Assembly (NCBI RefSeq): GCF_000317245.1
Contig: NZ_AJLJ01000061.1
Coordinates: forward strand, 99,109-163,108
Reading direction: 5' to 3'
Origin: Fischerella muscicola SAG 1427-1 = PCC 73103
GTDB taxonomy: Bacteria; Cyanobacteriota; Cyanobacteriia; Cyanobacteriales; Nostocaceae
DNA length: 64,000 nt
The position numbers and the translations under genes are program-made. Numbering within the stretch: position 1 is the stretch's first letter; each line of letters opens with the position of its first letter. Of this stretch, positions 35,770 to 43,874 are shown piece by piece. The notes beneath the pieces are model-generated. The model was not told the origin of the DNA, ran no database searches, and saw only the letters and a list, made by a program, of their open reading frames with translations.

Positions 35770-37440
35770 CTATTTACCTACTTGAAAGAACACGCCGCTT
35801 TTAAAAATTGCTGTGTCGCTACCGTAACTGCTGATGGTGAGCGATCGCAAATTCTCGAATATGGGTTTTGCTAGTATCTCTGCTAGTCTGAGAATTGGAA
35901 TTTGACTTTCTAATATTTTGCGACTTTTTGCCCAATCTAAATACACGTAACCTTGGTTTGGTTGGGGAATAGCAGCAATACTATTTTTAAATTGGCGATC
36001 GCTAATTAAAGAATTGTTTTTAGCATTGAGAACTTCATTCATTGTTTCGAGGTTAGAAGCAAAAACTTCGTAATTTCCTTGGCTAATATGCACTCCTGAA
36101 ACTTTCGCTTCAATGGCGTATTTTTCTCGCTGTTGAGTATCGGTGAATTTTGTGGCTTTTAATTGTGTCCAAGCGGAGATTTTTTGCTTGTCTACATCAA
36201 AAGTATTAAGTGATAATCCCTTTGAGGATGCAATTTCATCTAAATGAGAAATTCCGGCTGGTGTGGTTTCAGTTTTTTCGACTACAAATACAAAATCAGG
36301 ATTTGCTTGTTCTGGACGGGGTAATAATCCGATGGCGTATTCTCCTTGCACCCAGCTAAAAATATCTTCTTTTAAGTTAAGCTCTGAGCCTGTTTGTGCA
36401 TCCACCACAGGTCTTACCAATTCAGAAACGACATCTTTTTCTGAGCCGGATATGGCTACTTTGAGTTGTTGCCAGACTTGGGTTAAATTGCTGCTAGGTA
36501 AACTACTCAAATTTGTGCCAGCGATCGCTAAACCTGCTGAGGCTGGAATATATTTTAATGCTTCTACAGGCTGAGATACTTGCTCTTGAGGTGGTGCTGT
36601 TTCGGCTTGTGCGAGTAAGCTAGTTTCTGCTAACAATCCTTTGTTGGATAAAACAACAGACACTATTTCGCTGTCATAAATTGCTGATTCTGGCAGTTGT
36701 AAACCTTGCCATTGAGCAACATTCGGAAGATTGAGGAAGGCTGTAGCTAATGCACCTTTGGGTATTTGTTTAACAATTTCCTGGTATTTACTAGAGGTAG
36801 TTATATTAAGATCAGGAGCCTGGACATTATTAATTGCTTCTCGTAGCACTTTGGGGTCATTGGCAAACAAGACAAAATCATCACCAATAGCAGCACCCGC
36901 TAAAGAATTTTGGATTTTAGATTTTGTATCTATTTCTTGAGAATCAGAAATCAGCTTGATACCTTCGTATTGTTCTGTAGTTAAGTTTGCTCCAGCCAGT
37001 GTTCGTTTGGAAAACAACAAATCCACAAATTCGCGGCTTTTCTCTGGATTTTTGGTTGCTAGTGCCATTAGATACCCTGGTTGCTGTCCGTTGCTAGAAT
37101 CGCGATCGATGTCTTGGGTAGTGACAGCTAAGGTAATTTCATCTCCCAACCAAGGTTGAATGTCTTGTTTGTAATCTAAGCCTGTGTTGGCTAATAAGCT
37201 GGTTTTAAGTTTAGATAATTCTCCTTCACGCTCCAATGCTTGTAATTTCTCAGGATTGACTAGCATTGATATCATCACTGGTGCTTGCTGGGATACAAAA
37301 ATAGCCGCACCAGGCTGTTTTCTAGTTCCACTGATTCCCACGAGGGAATTTGGACTAGATAAGCCACTACAACCAGAGATTGTGATCAATAGCAGCAGTG
37401 AAATAGCCGCTAGGGAACGAAAGAATAAGCTTTGCTTCAT
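35770..37440 (-). CDS. DUF3352 family lipoprotein
   Basis: A 556-residue protein with a lipoprotein signal peptide (SLLLLITISGCSG, lipobox ISGC, Cys at about residue 24), so it is lipid-anchored facing the periplasm or lumen. The body matches DUF3352, common in cyanobacteria: PVMISMLVNPEKLQAL near the start, DIQPWLGDEITLAV, PGYLMALATKNPEKSREFVD and GDDFVLFANDPKVLREAI. A repeat of this arrangement appears in the second half (WVQGEYAIGLLPRPE). Function is unknown. It is monocistronic on the minus strand, divergent from the rhodanese gene. Confidence 0.88.
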   Translation of the reverse strand: MKQSLFFRSLAAISLLLLITISGCSGLSSPNSLVGISGTRKQPGAAIFVSQQAPVMISMLVNPEKLQALEREGELSKLKTSLLANTGLDYKQDIQPWLGDEITLAVTTQDIDRDSSNGQQPGYLMALATKNPEKSREFVDLLFSKRTLAGANLTTEQYEGIKLISDSQEIDTKSKIQNSLAGAAIGDDFVLFANDPKVLREAINNVQAPDLNITTSSKYQEIVKQIPKGALATAFLNLPNVAQWQGLQLPESAIYDSEIVSVVLSNKGLLAETSLLAQAETAPPQEQVSQPVEALKYIPASAGLAIAGTNLSSLPSSNLTQVWQQLKVAISGSEKDVVSELVRPVVDAQTGSELNLKEDIFSWVQGEYAIGLLPRPEQANPDFVFVVEKTETTPAGISHLDEIASSKGLSLNTFDVDKQKISAWTQLKATKFTDTQQREKYAIEAKVSGVHISQGNYEVFASNLETMNEVLNAKNNSLISDRQFKNSIAAIPQPNQGYVYLDWAKSRKILESQIPILRLAEILAKPIFENLRSLTISSYGSDTAIFKSGVFFQVGK

Positions 37441-37715
37441 AATTTGTTCACTTAATTTTGTATTGCTTCAAATCCTCTAAGCATTTATTCCTGGTCAAGA
37501 TGCACATTTTCTGCAAACATAAATAATATCCAGGAAATATCTGGGATTGTTTGTAAAAACTTCATTACAATTCATTCCTGGACGATACAAATCATCGACT
37601 AAAGTCAGCAGTCTGAAGTTTGAAGGTAATGATCAGCAGTCAAATATCTTACCTTTTTTATCTTTCATACTTGCTGCGGTTAATCCAAAATCTCAAATCC
37701 AAAATCTTAAATCGG

Positions 37716-38063
37716 ATGACAGGTCAACCCATTACCCAAATTAGTGTAGAAGAACTTGCCCAACATTTGTCAAAAGAAGAGCCTAATCTTCAGCTTGTAG
37801 ACGTGCGTGAACCGCAAGAAGTCGCGATCGCTCACATTGAGGGTTTTGTTAACTTTCCTCTCAGTGAATTTGCTGAATGGGGAAATGAAATCCATGTCCG
37901 CTTAGATCCACATGCTGAAACCCTGGTACTTTGTCATCATGGCATTCGTTCTGCTCAGATGTGTCAGTGGCTGGTGAATCAGGGATTTACAAATGTAAAA
38001 AATATTTCTGGTGGTATTGATGCTTACTCAATGTTGGTTGATCCTTCAATTCCTCTGTATTAA
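37716..38063 (+). CDS. Rhodanese-like domain protein
   Basis: A 115-residue single rhodanese domain starting MTGQPITQISVEELAQ at ATG 37716. A longer in-frame extension to 37620 (TTG) runs through an AATCCAAAATC repeat and is rejected. The motifs LVDVREPQE and the active-site loop LCHHGIRSAQ (Cys73) are intact. The domain handles sulfane sulfur, with roles in thiosulfate transfer, tRNA thiolation or redox signalling. It stands alone before hrcA with 339 bp between them. Confidence 0.92.
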   Translation: MTGQPITQISVEELAQHLSKEEPNLQLVDVREPQEVAIAHIEGFVNFPLSEFAEWGNEIHVRLDPHAETLVLCHHGIRSAQMCQWLVNQGFTNVKNISGGIDAYSMLVDPSIPLY

Positions 38064-38402
38064 GGAAGAATGACGATTGTCAGGTTATTTTGCTATTCTG
38101 AACTCAAGAGTTAATGAACAGTAAATAAACGGTTATCAACATTATGATGCGGTCAGATAAGTGGCACCAACGCATAAAAGTTTAATTTGTGGGGACTTAT
38201 ACCCAGTAATAAAACTGATAACTGATAACTGAATAAATATAATTTCGTGAAATTCAAAAGATATAACTCTTGTAACGTATTTTTAGATACTTCAATAATT
38301 TACTATTTTGCTTAACTAATAATAATGCTTTTTGCTTCCGATCTTAATAAAATTTTGTTTTTCAAAAACTAATTAAAATTTTGCTTTGGTAAACTTATAG
38401 GT
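38064..38402. other. 339-bp intergenic region upstream of hrcA
   Basis: AT-rich DNA containing a short direct repeat (AACTGATA, twice near 38213-38231). I looked for the CIRCE inverted repeat (TTAGCACTC-N9-GAGTGCTAA) and did not see it. It should hold the hrcA promoter. No gene found. Confidence 0.55.
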
Positions 38403-39494
38403 ATGGAAGTCCAGCTAACCAATCGTCAACAGCACATTCTTTGGGCAACAGTACGTCACTACATCGCCACAGCAGAGCCTGTTGGTTCCAAAGCTCTGCT
38501 AGAAGAGTACAATCTGGGTGTGAGTTCAGCAACAATTCGTAACGCCATGGGTGTGTTAGAAAAAGCTGGGCTACTTTATCAACCCCACACTTCTGCTGGG
38601 CGAGTACCTTCTGACTCTGGCTATCGGATTTATGTTGATCAGTTGATCACACCTTCTGATACTTTAGCCAGACAAGTAGAAGAAACGCTACAAACGCGCC
38701 TAAATTGGGAAGATAGAGGTTTAGAAAATCTTTTGCAAGGCGCAGCCCAAATTTTAGCAACTTTGAGTGGCTGCATCAGTTTGATTACTTTGCCACAAAA
38801 TGTTAGCGCACTGTTGCGGCATTTACAATTGGTGCAAATTGAAGCCGGACGAGTAATGTTGATTGTAGTTACAGATAGTTATGAAACACACTCAGCATTA
38901 TTAGATTTGCCACCAAAAGGTAAAGACGCACAACCCGATCCAGAACTGATAGATAGAGAATTGCAAATTGTTTCTAATTTTTTAAATAGCCAATTACGGG
39001 GACGGAGTTTGGTAGAGGTAGCTAACCTGAATTGGAGTGATTTAGATCGGGAATTTCAGCATTATGGCGAATACTTAAAAAATTCCTTAGCAGAATTTAG
39101 CCGTCGTAGCTTGTCGCCAGGGGTGACACAAATAATGGTGCGTGGAATGGCGGAAGTTCTGCGACAACCAGAATTTTCGCAACTACAACAGGTGCAAACT
39201 ATCATCCAACTATTGGAGGAAGAACAAGAGCAACTGTGGCGATTAATATTTGAGGAAAATGACACTGAGGAAGTGGGTAAACCACGAGTCACAGTGAGGA
39301 TTGGTGCAGAGAATCCTTTGGAACCAATTCGCAATTGCAGTTTAATTTCTTCCACCTATCGTCGTGGTTCAGCGCAGGTAGGGAGTGTAGGAGTTTTGGG
39401 GCCAACACGCCTAGATTACGAAGGAGCGATCGCACTCGTTGCTGCTGCTGCTGAGTATTTATCAGAGGCTTTCAGTGATCTAAATCCCTCATGA
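38403..39494 (+). CDS. hrcA: Heat-inducible transcription repressor HrcA
   Basis: A 363-residue repressor of class I heat-shock genes (groESL, sometimes dnaK) that binds the CIRCE element. The N-terminal winged helix (about residues 5-75) shows [37 protein letters not shown] and [17 protein letters not shown]. The GAF-like middle domain and the C-terminal segment ([24 protein letters not shown]) are complete. GroEL is believed to modulate its activity. The stop codon overlaps the start of the next gene by 4 bp (ATGA), so translation is coupled. Confidence 0.95.
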   Translation: MEVQLTNRQQHILWATVRHYIATAEPVGSKALLEEYNLGVSSATIRNAMGVLEKAGLLYQPHTSAGRVPSDSGYRIYVDQLITPSDTLARQVEETLQTRLNWEDRGLENLLQGAAQILATLSGCISLITLPQNVSALLRHLQLVQIEAGRVMLIVVTDSYETHSALLDLPPKGKDAQPDPELIDRELQIVSNFLNSQLRGRSLVEVANLNWSDLDREFQHYGEYLKNSLAEFSRRSLSPGVTQIMVRGMAEVLRQPEFSQLQQVQTIIQLLEEEQEQLWRLIFEENDTEEVGKPRVTVRIGAENPLEPIRNCSLISSTYRRGSAQVGSVGVLGPTRLDYEGAIALVAAAAEYLSEAFSDLNPS

Positions 39495-40132
39495 GAAAAA
39501 TTACCTTTGGGTTGCTTTGGTTAGGATTAATTGCTTATGCTTTCTTGTTTGCTCCTCCCAATCAACCCGATACTTTTGAATTAATTAAAAATCTTTCTAC
39601 TGGTCAATGGCAAGGGATTAATCCCTTGGTAATTGCACTGTTCAACATAATGGGTATTTGGCCTATTGTGTACAGTGCAATCCTGTTTGTTGACGGTAGA
39701 GGACAAAAAATTTCAGCTTGGCCATTTTCTGCTGCTTCTTTCGCAGTTGGTGCATTTGCTCTGTTACCCTATTTGGCTTTGAGAGAATCAAATCCACAGT
39801 TTTCTGGCGAAAAGAATGTCTTGATTAAATTCTTAGATTCTCGCTGGACGGGTATTATTCTGAGTATTGGGACGGCAATTTTAGTTAGCTATGGTATTGG
39901 ACAAGGAGATTGGGGTGATTTTGTCCAGCAGTGGCAAACAAGCCGTTTTATCAATGTGATGAGCTGTGATTTTTGTCTGCTATGCGTATTATTTCCTGCT
40001 TTATTAGGAGATGATATGACGCGGCGCGGTTGGAAAAGTTCTGGAATATTTTGGCTGATCGCTTTAATTCCGTTATTTGGCCCTCTGCTATATTTGTGCA
40101 TACGTCCATCTTTGCCAGAGCCTTCCTATTAG
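39491..40132 (+). CDS. Polytopic membrane protein of unknown function (tandem paralogue 1)
   Basis: A 213-residue protein with about six hydrophobic segments, at about residues 3-20, 47-67, 76-97, 118-138, 155-172 and 180-203. The ATG overlaps the hrcA stop by 4 bp, so both are co-translated. The next gene encodes a homologue with shared landmarks: F/LPYLALRE, (N/S)xQFSG-K, LDSR, (F/W)GD, DDMARRGW-like DDMTRRGW and [12 protein letters not shown] do not recognise a characterised family; homologues are expected in other cyanobacteria. Context with hrcA hints at co-expression only. Confidence 0.8.
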   Translation: MRKITFGLLWLGLIAYAFLFAPPNQPDTFELIKNLSTGQWQGINPLVIALFNIMGIWPIVYSAILFVDGRGQKISAWPFSAASFAVGAFALLPYLALRESNPQFSGEKNVLIKFLDSRWTGIILSIGTAILVSYGIGQGDWGDFVQQWQTSRFINVMSCDFCLLCVLFPALLGDDMTRRGWKSSGIFWLIALIPLFGPLLYLCIRPSLPEPSY

Positions 40133-40208
40133 TTCCTATTAGGAATTAGTAATATTTTTGAATTGATATTAAATAAAGGTCGTTTATTACTGGCTAGGAT
40201 CTCAAATT

Positions 40209-40892
40209 ATGAGAAAAATAGCACTTTGGTCATTGTGGGCTGGATTTATTATTTATCTAGTTTGGTTGGCTCCACCGCTACATTTAGAAGAGACGATCGC
40301 ACTGTTGAAAAATATTTTGACGCTCAATTGGGCAGAGGTCAATCCTGTCATTCTATCTTTGTTTTCTCTAGTTGGGATTTGGCTATTTATTTACTGTGGT
40401 CTGCTGTTTTTTGATGGTAGGATGCAATGGATTCCTTTCTGGCCTTTTGCTTTGGCAACAGTAACTTCGGGAGTTCTAGGTTTATTGCCCTATTTGGCAT
40501 TACGCGAACCGAATCAAGAATTTTCTGGACAAAAAGATAGTTTATTGCAACTAGTAGATTCCCGCTTTTTTGGTATTAGTCTGAGTTTAGCGACAATAGG
40601 TTTGTTTGCTTACGCTTTAATTTTTGGTGACTGGACAGGTTATTGGCAGCAGTTTTTGAGCGATCGCTTTATCAATGGTATGAGTTTGGCATTTTGTTTG
40701 TTTTGCCTGCTATTTCCAACTGTATTAGGTGATGATATGGCCCGGCGAGGTTGGAATAATCCTACTATATTTTGGGTAGTGGCACTTGTGCCGTTATTTG
40801 GCCCACTTACCTATCTTTGTTTGCGTTCATCAATACGGGAAAATATTAGAGTTGCTAACGGAGAAAGAGCAACAGTCCGTAGTATTTATTAA
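40209..40892 (+). CDS. Polytopic membrane protein of unknown function (tandem paralogue 2)
   Basis: A 227-residue homologue of the preceding gene, with collinear motifs [60 protein letters not shown]-type end. The first 212 residues align with paralogue 1 with few gaps, showing a tandem duplication. The C-terminal tail after the last membrane segment is longer and basic (IRENIRVANGERATVRS). About six membrane segments are predicted. It is convergent with crtW 14 bp downstream. Confidence 0.8.
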   Translation: MRKIALWSLWAGFIIYLVWLAPPLHLEETIALLKNILTLNWAEVNPVILSLFSLVGIWLFIYCGLLFFDGRMQWIPFWPFALATVTSGVLGLLPYLALREPNQEFSGQKDSLLQLVDSRFFGISLSLATIGLFAYALIFGDWTGYWQQFLSDRFINGMSLAFCLFCLLFPTVLGDDMARRGWNNPTIFWVVALVPLFGPLTYLCLRSSIRENIRVANGERATVRSIY

Positions 40893-40906
40893 CTATAAAA
40901 TATAGA

Positions 40907-41665
40907 CTATAGCAGTCCTGAATTAGTTTTTAAAAGTCTAATTTTATAAATTTCTGGTAGCTGCCACCAAGCTAAATGAGGATATTCGTGATGTTCTTGG
41001 TGGTAGCCAAAGTGATAGCAAGTAATAAATGACAACCAAATTGGTAGTGAAGTAGTTTCCGCATAATGAGGCTGAATATAACCTTCAAAAGGTTCACTAT
41101 GTGTCAGGAATGTACCAAAATAAAATAACTGTAATGAACTAAATAATGAAGGTAATGCCCAAAATAAAGTGAGATTAGATATTGGTATGTGCAGTATATA
41201 GTGAATCCCGTTAAAAGCAATTATCCAAGTGATAATTTGTCTCCAACTCCAGTAATTCTTCATAAAATAAAAGTACCAAGCAAAGAAATTCTTATGCTTG
41301 CCATCATGGAAATCGGGGTCTAGTTCACTAGCAGGATGATTGTGATGCATCCAATGCTTTTTTAATAATACTTTGTAAGATAAAAAACCATATAGAAACA
41401 GGGATATTGTTCCCATCAAGTGATTGACTTTGATATTTTGACAAAAGGCTACTCCATGCATTGCGTCATGGGCAGTGATAAATAACCCTGTAAACAAAAA
41501 AGTCTGGAAGAAAATAGCAAGCAATAACTCTAAGATATTCAAATCGGAAATATTTATTGAAAATAAGAAAATTAAACTAGTTGTCCATAGACTGATAATT
41601 AAAAGAGCAATTGAAAGCCCTACAATACTATCAATTAGTTTATGAGATATATTTTTTGAATACAT
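40907..41665 (-). CDS. crtW: Beta-carotene ketolase, CrtW type
   Basis: A 252-residue membrane di-iron oxygenase of the fatty-acid-desaturase-like class. The His motifs are those of CrtW: HDAMHG, HWMHHNHPASELDPDFHDG and the C-terminal CYHFGYHQEHHEYPHLAWW. It introduces keto groups at C4/C4' of beta-carotene, giving echinenone, canthaxanthin or related pigments in the membrane. Echinenone is bound by proteins such as the orange carotenoid protein. LFYFGTFLTHSEPFEGY is also typical of cyanobacterial CrtW. The next gene on the strand upstream is an Hli gene, which suggests a photoprotection cluster. A CrtR-type hydroxylase is less likely because of the specific CrtW segments. Confidence 0.93.
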   Translation of the reverse strand: MYSKNISHKLIDSIVGLSIALLIISLWTTSLIFLFSINISDLNILELLLAIFFQTFLFTGLFITAHDAMHGVAFCQNIKVNHLMGTISLFLYGFLSYKVLLKKHWMHHNHPASELDPDFHDGKHKNFFAWYFYFMKNYWSWRQIITWIIAFNGIHYILHIPISNLTLFWALPSLFSSLQLFYFGTFLTHSEPFEGYIQPHYAETTSLPIWLSFITCYHFGYHQEHHEYPHLAWWQLPEIYKIRLLKTNSGLL

Positions 41666-41779
41666 TAGTTTTACTCCAAAAGATACTTAAATTTATAACT
41701 AGTGATCTGGCAATATATTTATACATAGCGAAGATAACTAGTACTCCACCACGTTGATTTTGATTAGTCGCGGGTGTTC

Positions 41780-41811
41780 AGATCCCCGACTTCTCTAAGA
41801 AGTCGGGGATC
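41780..41811. terminator. Dispersed hairpin between hli and crtW
   Basis: A perfect stem of about 14 bp (AGATCCCCGACTTCT with its complement) and a minimal loop, lying just after the hli stop on the minus strand. It is the same family as the copies at 10823 and 56636. Whether it terminates hli or lets crtW be co-transcribed is unclear, since no long T-run follows. Confidence 0.6.
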
Positions 41812-41841
41812 TATAACTGCTCATAATTAATGTGAAAAACT

Positions 41842-42033
41842 CTATTGAATGATTTGGAGTAAGTCACGTAGGACGCTATAACCTTTGAGATCCCAAAGTA
41901 AATATGCGATAAAACCGATCATTGCTAGACGTCCTTGCCAAAGTTCGGATTGAGGAGTAAAACCAAACTTAACTGCATTGCGATCGCTACCGTTGTATGC
42001 TTTTTCTGTTGCGTCACTAGGATAAAGTCCCAT
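41842..42033 (-). CDS. High-light-inducible protein (Hli/SCP), second copy
   Basis: A 63-residue one-helix Chl a/b-binding-like protein. The signature reads [26 protein letters not shown]. The Glu and Arg ligands are present, but the usual Asn of ExxNxR is Gln here (ELWQGR), a common variant. It is predicted to sit in the thylakoid membrane and protect photosystem II and chlorophyll synthesis under stress. It lies upstream of crtW on the same strand with 176 bp between, and differs clearly from the copy at 18.3 kb in both termini. Confidence 0.92.
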   Translation of the reverse strand: MGLYPSDATEKAYNGSDRNAVKFGFTPQSELWQGRLAMIGFIAYLLWDLKGYSVLRDLLQIIQ

Positions 42034-42390
42034 TGTTAATTTTCCTTACGCATTAAATTACTTTTTCATAGTATTTACCCATTCATTTAGTGCTATCTAT
42101 CTATAGTGTCAAATTATAAACAAGTCCAAAGACTGAGATTTTATAGAACCAGAGGAGTTATTTACATCACAATATTTTATTGATAATAGATTAATAATTA
42201 GAGGTTTTTTATCCTGGGCTAAGTATTAAAATTAACAATTAATGAAATATATTTTGCTAAAAAAGTTAGATTTACGTAAAAGCATTATTGAAAGTCTAGT
42301 TTTGCTCTAAAAATCTAACAAAAGTCAGAAGTTTTTAGAGAGAATTTTCATCACACTAAAAAATATTGAATAGTTTTTTAGTGATAAAAT
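42034..42390. other. 357-bp intergenic region, no gene seen
   Basis: AT-rich spacer between the divergent hli and SDR genes. It should contain both promoters and the light or stress control of hli. I see no repeat family or clear hairpin. Confidence 0.55.
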
Positions 42391-43209
42391 ATGGCTCCTA
42401 CAGTATTAATTACAGGCGGTTCTGAAGGTATTGGTAAAGCAACAGCTTTATTATTTGCCCGTAAAGGATATGATCTTGTACTTGCAGCCCGTCATGGCGA
42501 TCGCTTGCAATCTACAGCTCAGGAAATACAAAACATTGGTGGAACAGCACCACTGACAATTACTTGTGATGTTACAGATCCATCTCAGGTAAAAACATTG
42601 GTAGAAAATGCATTGGAGCATTATGGTTATATTGATGTGCTGGTGAATAATGCAGGTATATTTGTAGAAGGGCCTGTAGAGCAATTTTCTTTAGAAGATT
42701 GGCACAAGATTATCGATACAAATTTATGGGGATATATTCACACGATTAATATACTTTTGCCTCATTTTCTCCGCAGAGGCAAAGGAACTATTGTTAATGT
42801 CAGTTCTATCAGTGGTAAAGTTCCTAATCCTTATTTAGTACCATATTGTACAACTAAGTTTGCAATCACAGGTTTAACAGAATCGCTACATGCAGAATTA
42901 CAACCGAAAGGAATTTTTGTTTGTGGGATATATCCGAATTTAATTAAAAGTAATTTCCTAGAACGGGCTATTTTTAGAGGAAAAGATGAGCAAGATCAGC
43001 AAAAGCGTCGCCAACAAATTGAAAATATTTTCCAAAATCCTGTGGTAGAGAAACCTGAAGATGTAGCAAATGCCATTTGGGATGCTGTTAAGAACCATAA
43101 ATCTGAAGTGTTTGTTGGTTCTGCCAATTTATCACAGACAATTTATCGTTTATTTCCTGGTTTAGTTCAGTGGGCTTCTCGACAAGTGTTTAAAAACGAA
43201 GATAAATAA
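42391..43209 (+). CDS. Short-chain dehydrogenase/reductase
   Basis: A 272-residue classical SDR. The cofactor motif TGGSEGIG (residues 8-15) is the TGxxxGxG type, NNAG lies at 86-89, and the catalytic tetrad is Asn111, Ser139, Tyr152 and Lys156 (YCTTK). Arg33-34 (AARHGDR) at the end of strand 2 suggests NADP preference. The substrate is unknown; similar cyanobacterial SDRs act on lipids or ketones. It starts 32 bp after an AT-rich stretch and is monocistronic, followed by a 665-bp region without an intact gene. Confidence 0.92.
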   Translation: MAPTVLITGGSEGIGKATALLFARKGYDLVLAARHGDRLQSTAQEIQNIGGTAPLTITCDVTDPSQVKTLVENALEHYGYIDVLVNNAGIFVEGPVEQFSLEDWHKIIDTNLWGYIHTINILLPHFLRRGKGTIVNVSSISGKVPNPYLVPYCTTKFAITGLTESLHAELQPKGIFVCGIYPNLIKSNFLERAIFRGKDEQDQQKRRQQIENIFQNPVVEKPEDVANAIWDAVKNHKSEVFVGSANLSQTIYRLFPGLVQWASRQVFKNEDK

Positions 43210-43874
43210 TATAGAAATCCGATTTTATTTTTGAACTTACTCGTAAAGATCGGGAACTCTTAACGGGAAACAGCTTAAGAAGATAATTCGTTGGTGCGAT
43301 CGCCAAGTGCGTAATTACAGTTTCTCATCAAAGCGATGTCTGACGACAAGAAGCAGAGCTTCTACGCGATATTGCAATCGAATTTGAATAATCTGTTCGA
43401 TTAATAAATTATTACTGGCTACTAAGTTAACTACTTCTACACGCTTGAGAAATTGCTCAAATAACTGGCGATCGCTCTTTATAATGATGAGGTTGATATG
43501 AGCGATCGCTTCGTGCTGGTATCTCTAAGCTATAATTTTCTTCGGCTATGGGGTTAAGTGTGCGTTCGCCCTTTGGGCGGCTCCTCTGGAGCATCGCCTC
43601 CGGAAACTACGTTTGGCGCGATCGCACTTCGGTTGAAGACTCTTTGCTCAGACAAGGGTTCAACCAAATACTTGCGACGCATTATAGTGATGGGGTTAAC
43701 TGAGCGATGTCTACGACGGGTTACGCCTACGCACCTCCTTTGCACACTCTTTGCTGACACAAGCATTCCACTAAATTCTTAACTGATACCTTAACTGATA
43801 TATCTGGTCTGGTGCAAATAGGGGAAATGTTGCAGACTCGGATTAAGGCTCAATAAAGGGAGCAATTACAGAAA
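43210..43874. other. 665-bp intergenic region with a gene remnant and GC-rich repeats
   Basis: It contains many GCGATCGC sites, a minus-strand coding remnant (43315-43528), a GC-rich palindromic block (CTTTGGGCGG / GGAGCATCGCCTCCGG, 43565-43610) and a second repeat around 43690-43750. Overlapping frames of 70-74 codons in this block are repeat translations. The last 90 bp lead into the lipase/GTPase gene. Confidence 0.6.
43315..43528 (-). pseudogene. C-terminal remnant of an unidentified protein
   Basis: On the minus strand a frame opens after a stop codon and runs about 70 codons with no start codon: it includes DRQLFEQFLKRVEVVNLVAS and then EQIIQIRLQYRVEALLLVVR and RFDEKL. The regular amphipathic pattern and codon use look like genuine coding sequence. 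I cannot name the family. It is probably a truncated gene. Confidence 0.35.

Noticed and set aside
38064..38402. CIRCE operator before hrcA
   Set aside because: No TTAGCACTC inverted repeat is present in the spacer.
43554..43782. Frames of 70 and 74 codons on both strands
   Set aside because: They lie on a GC-rich palindromic repeat block and show no protein pattern.
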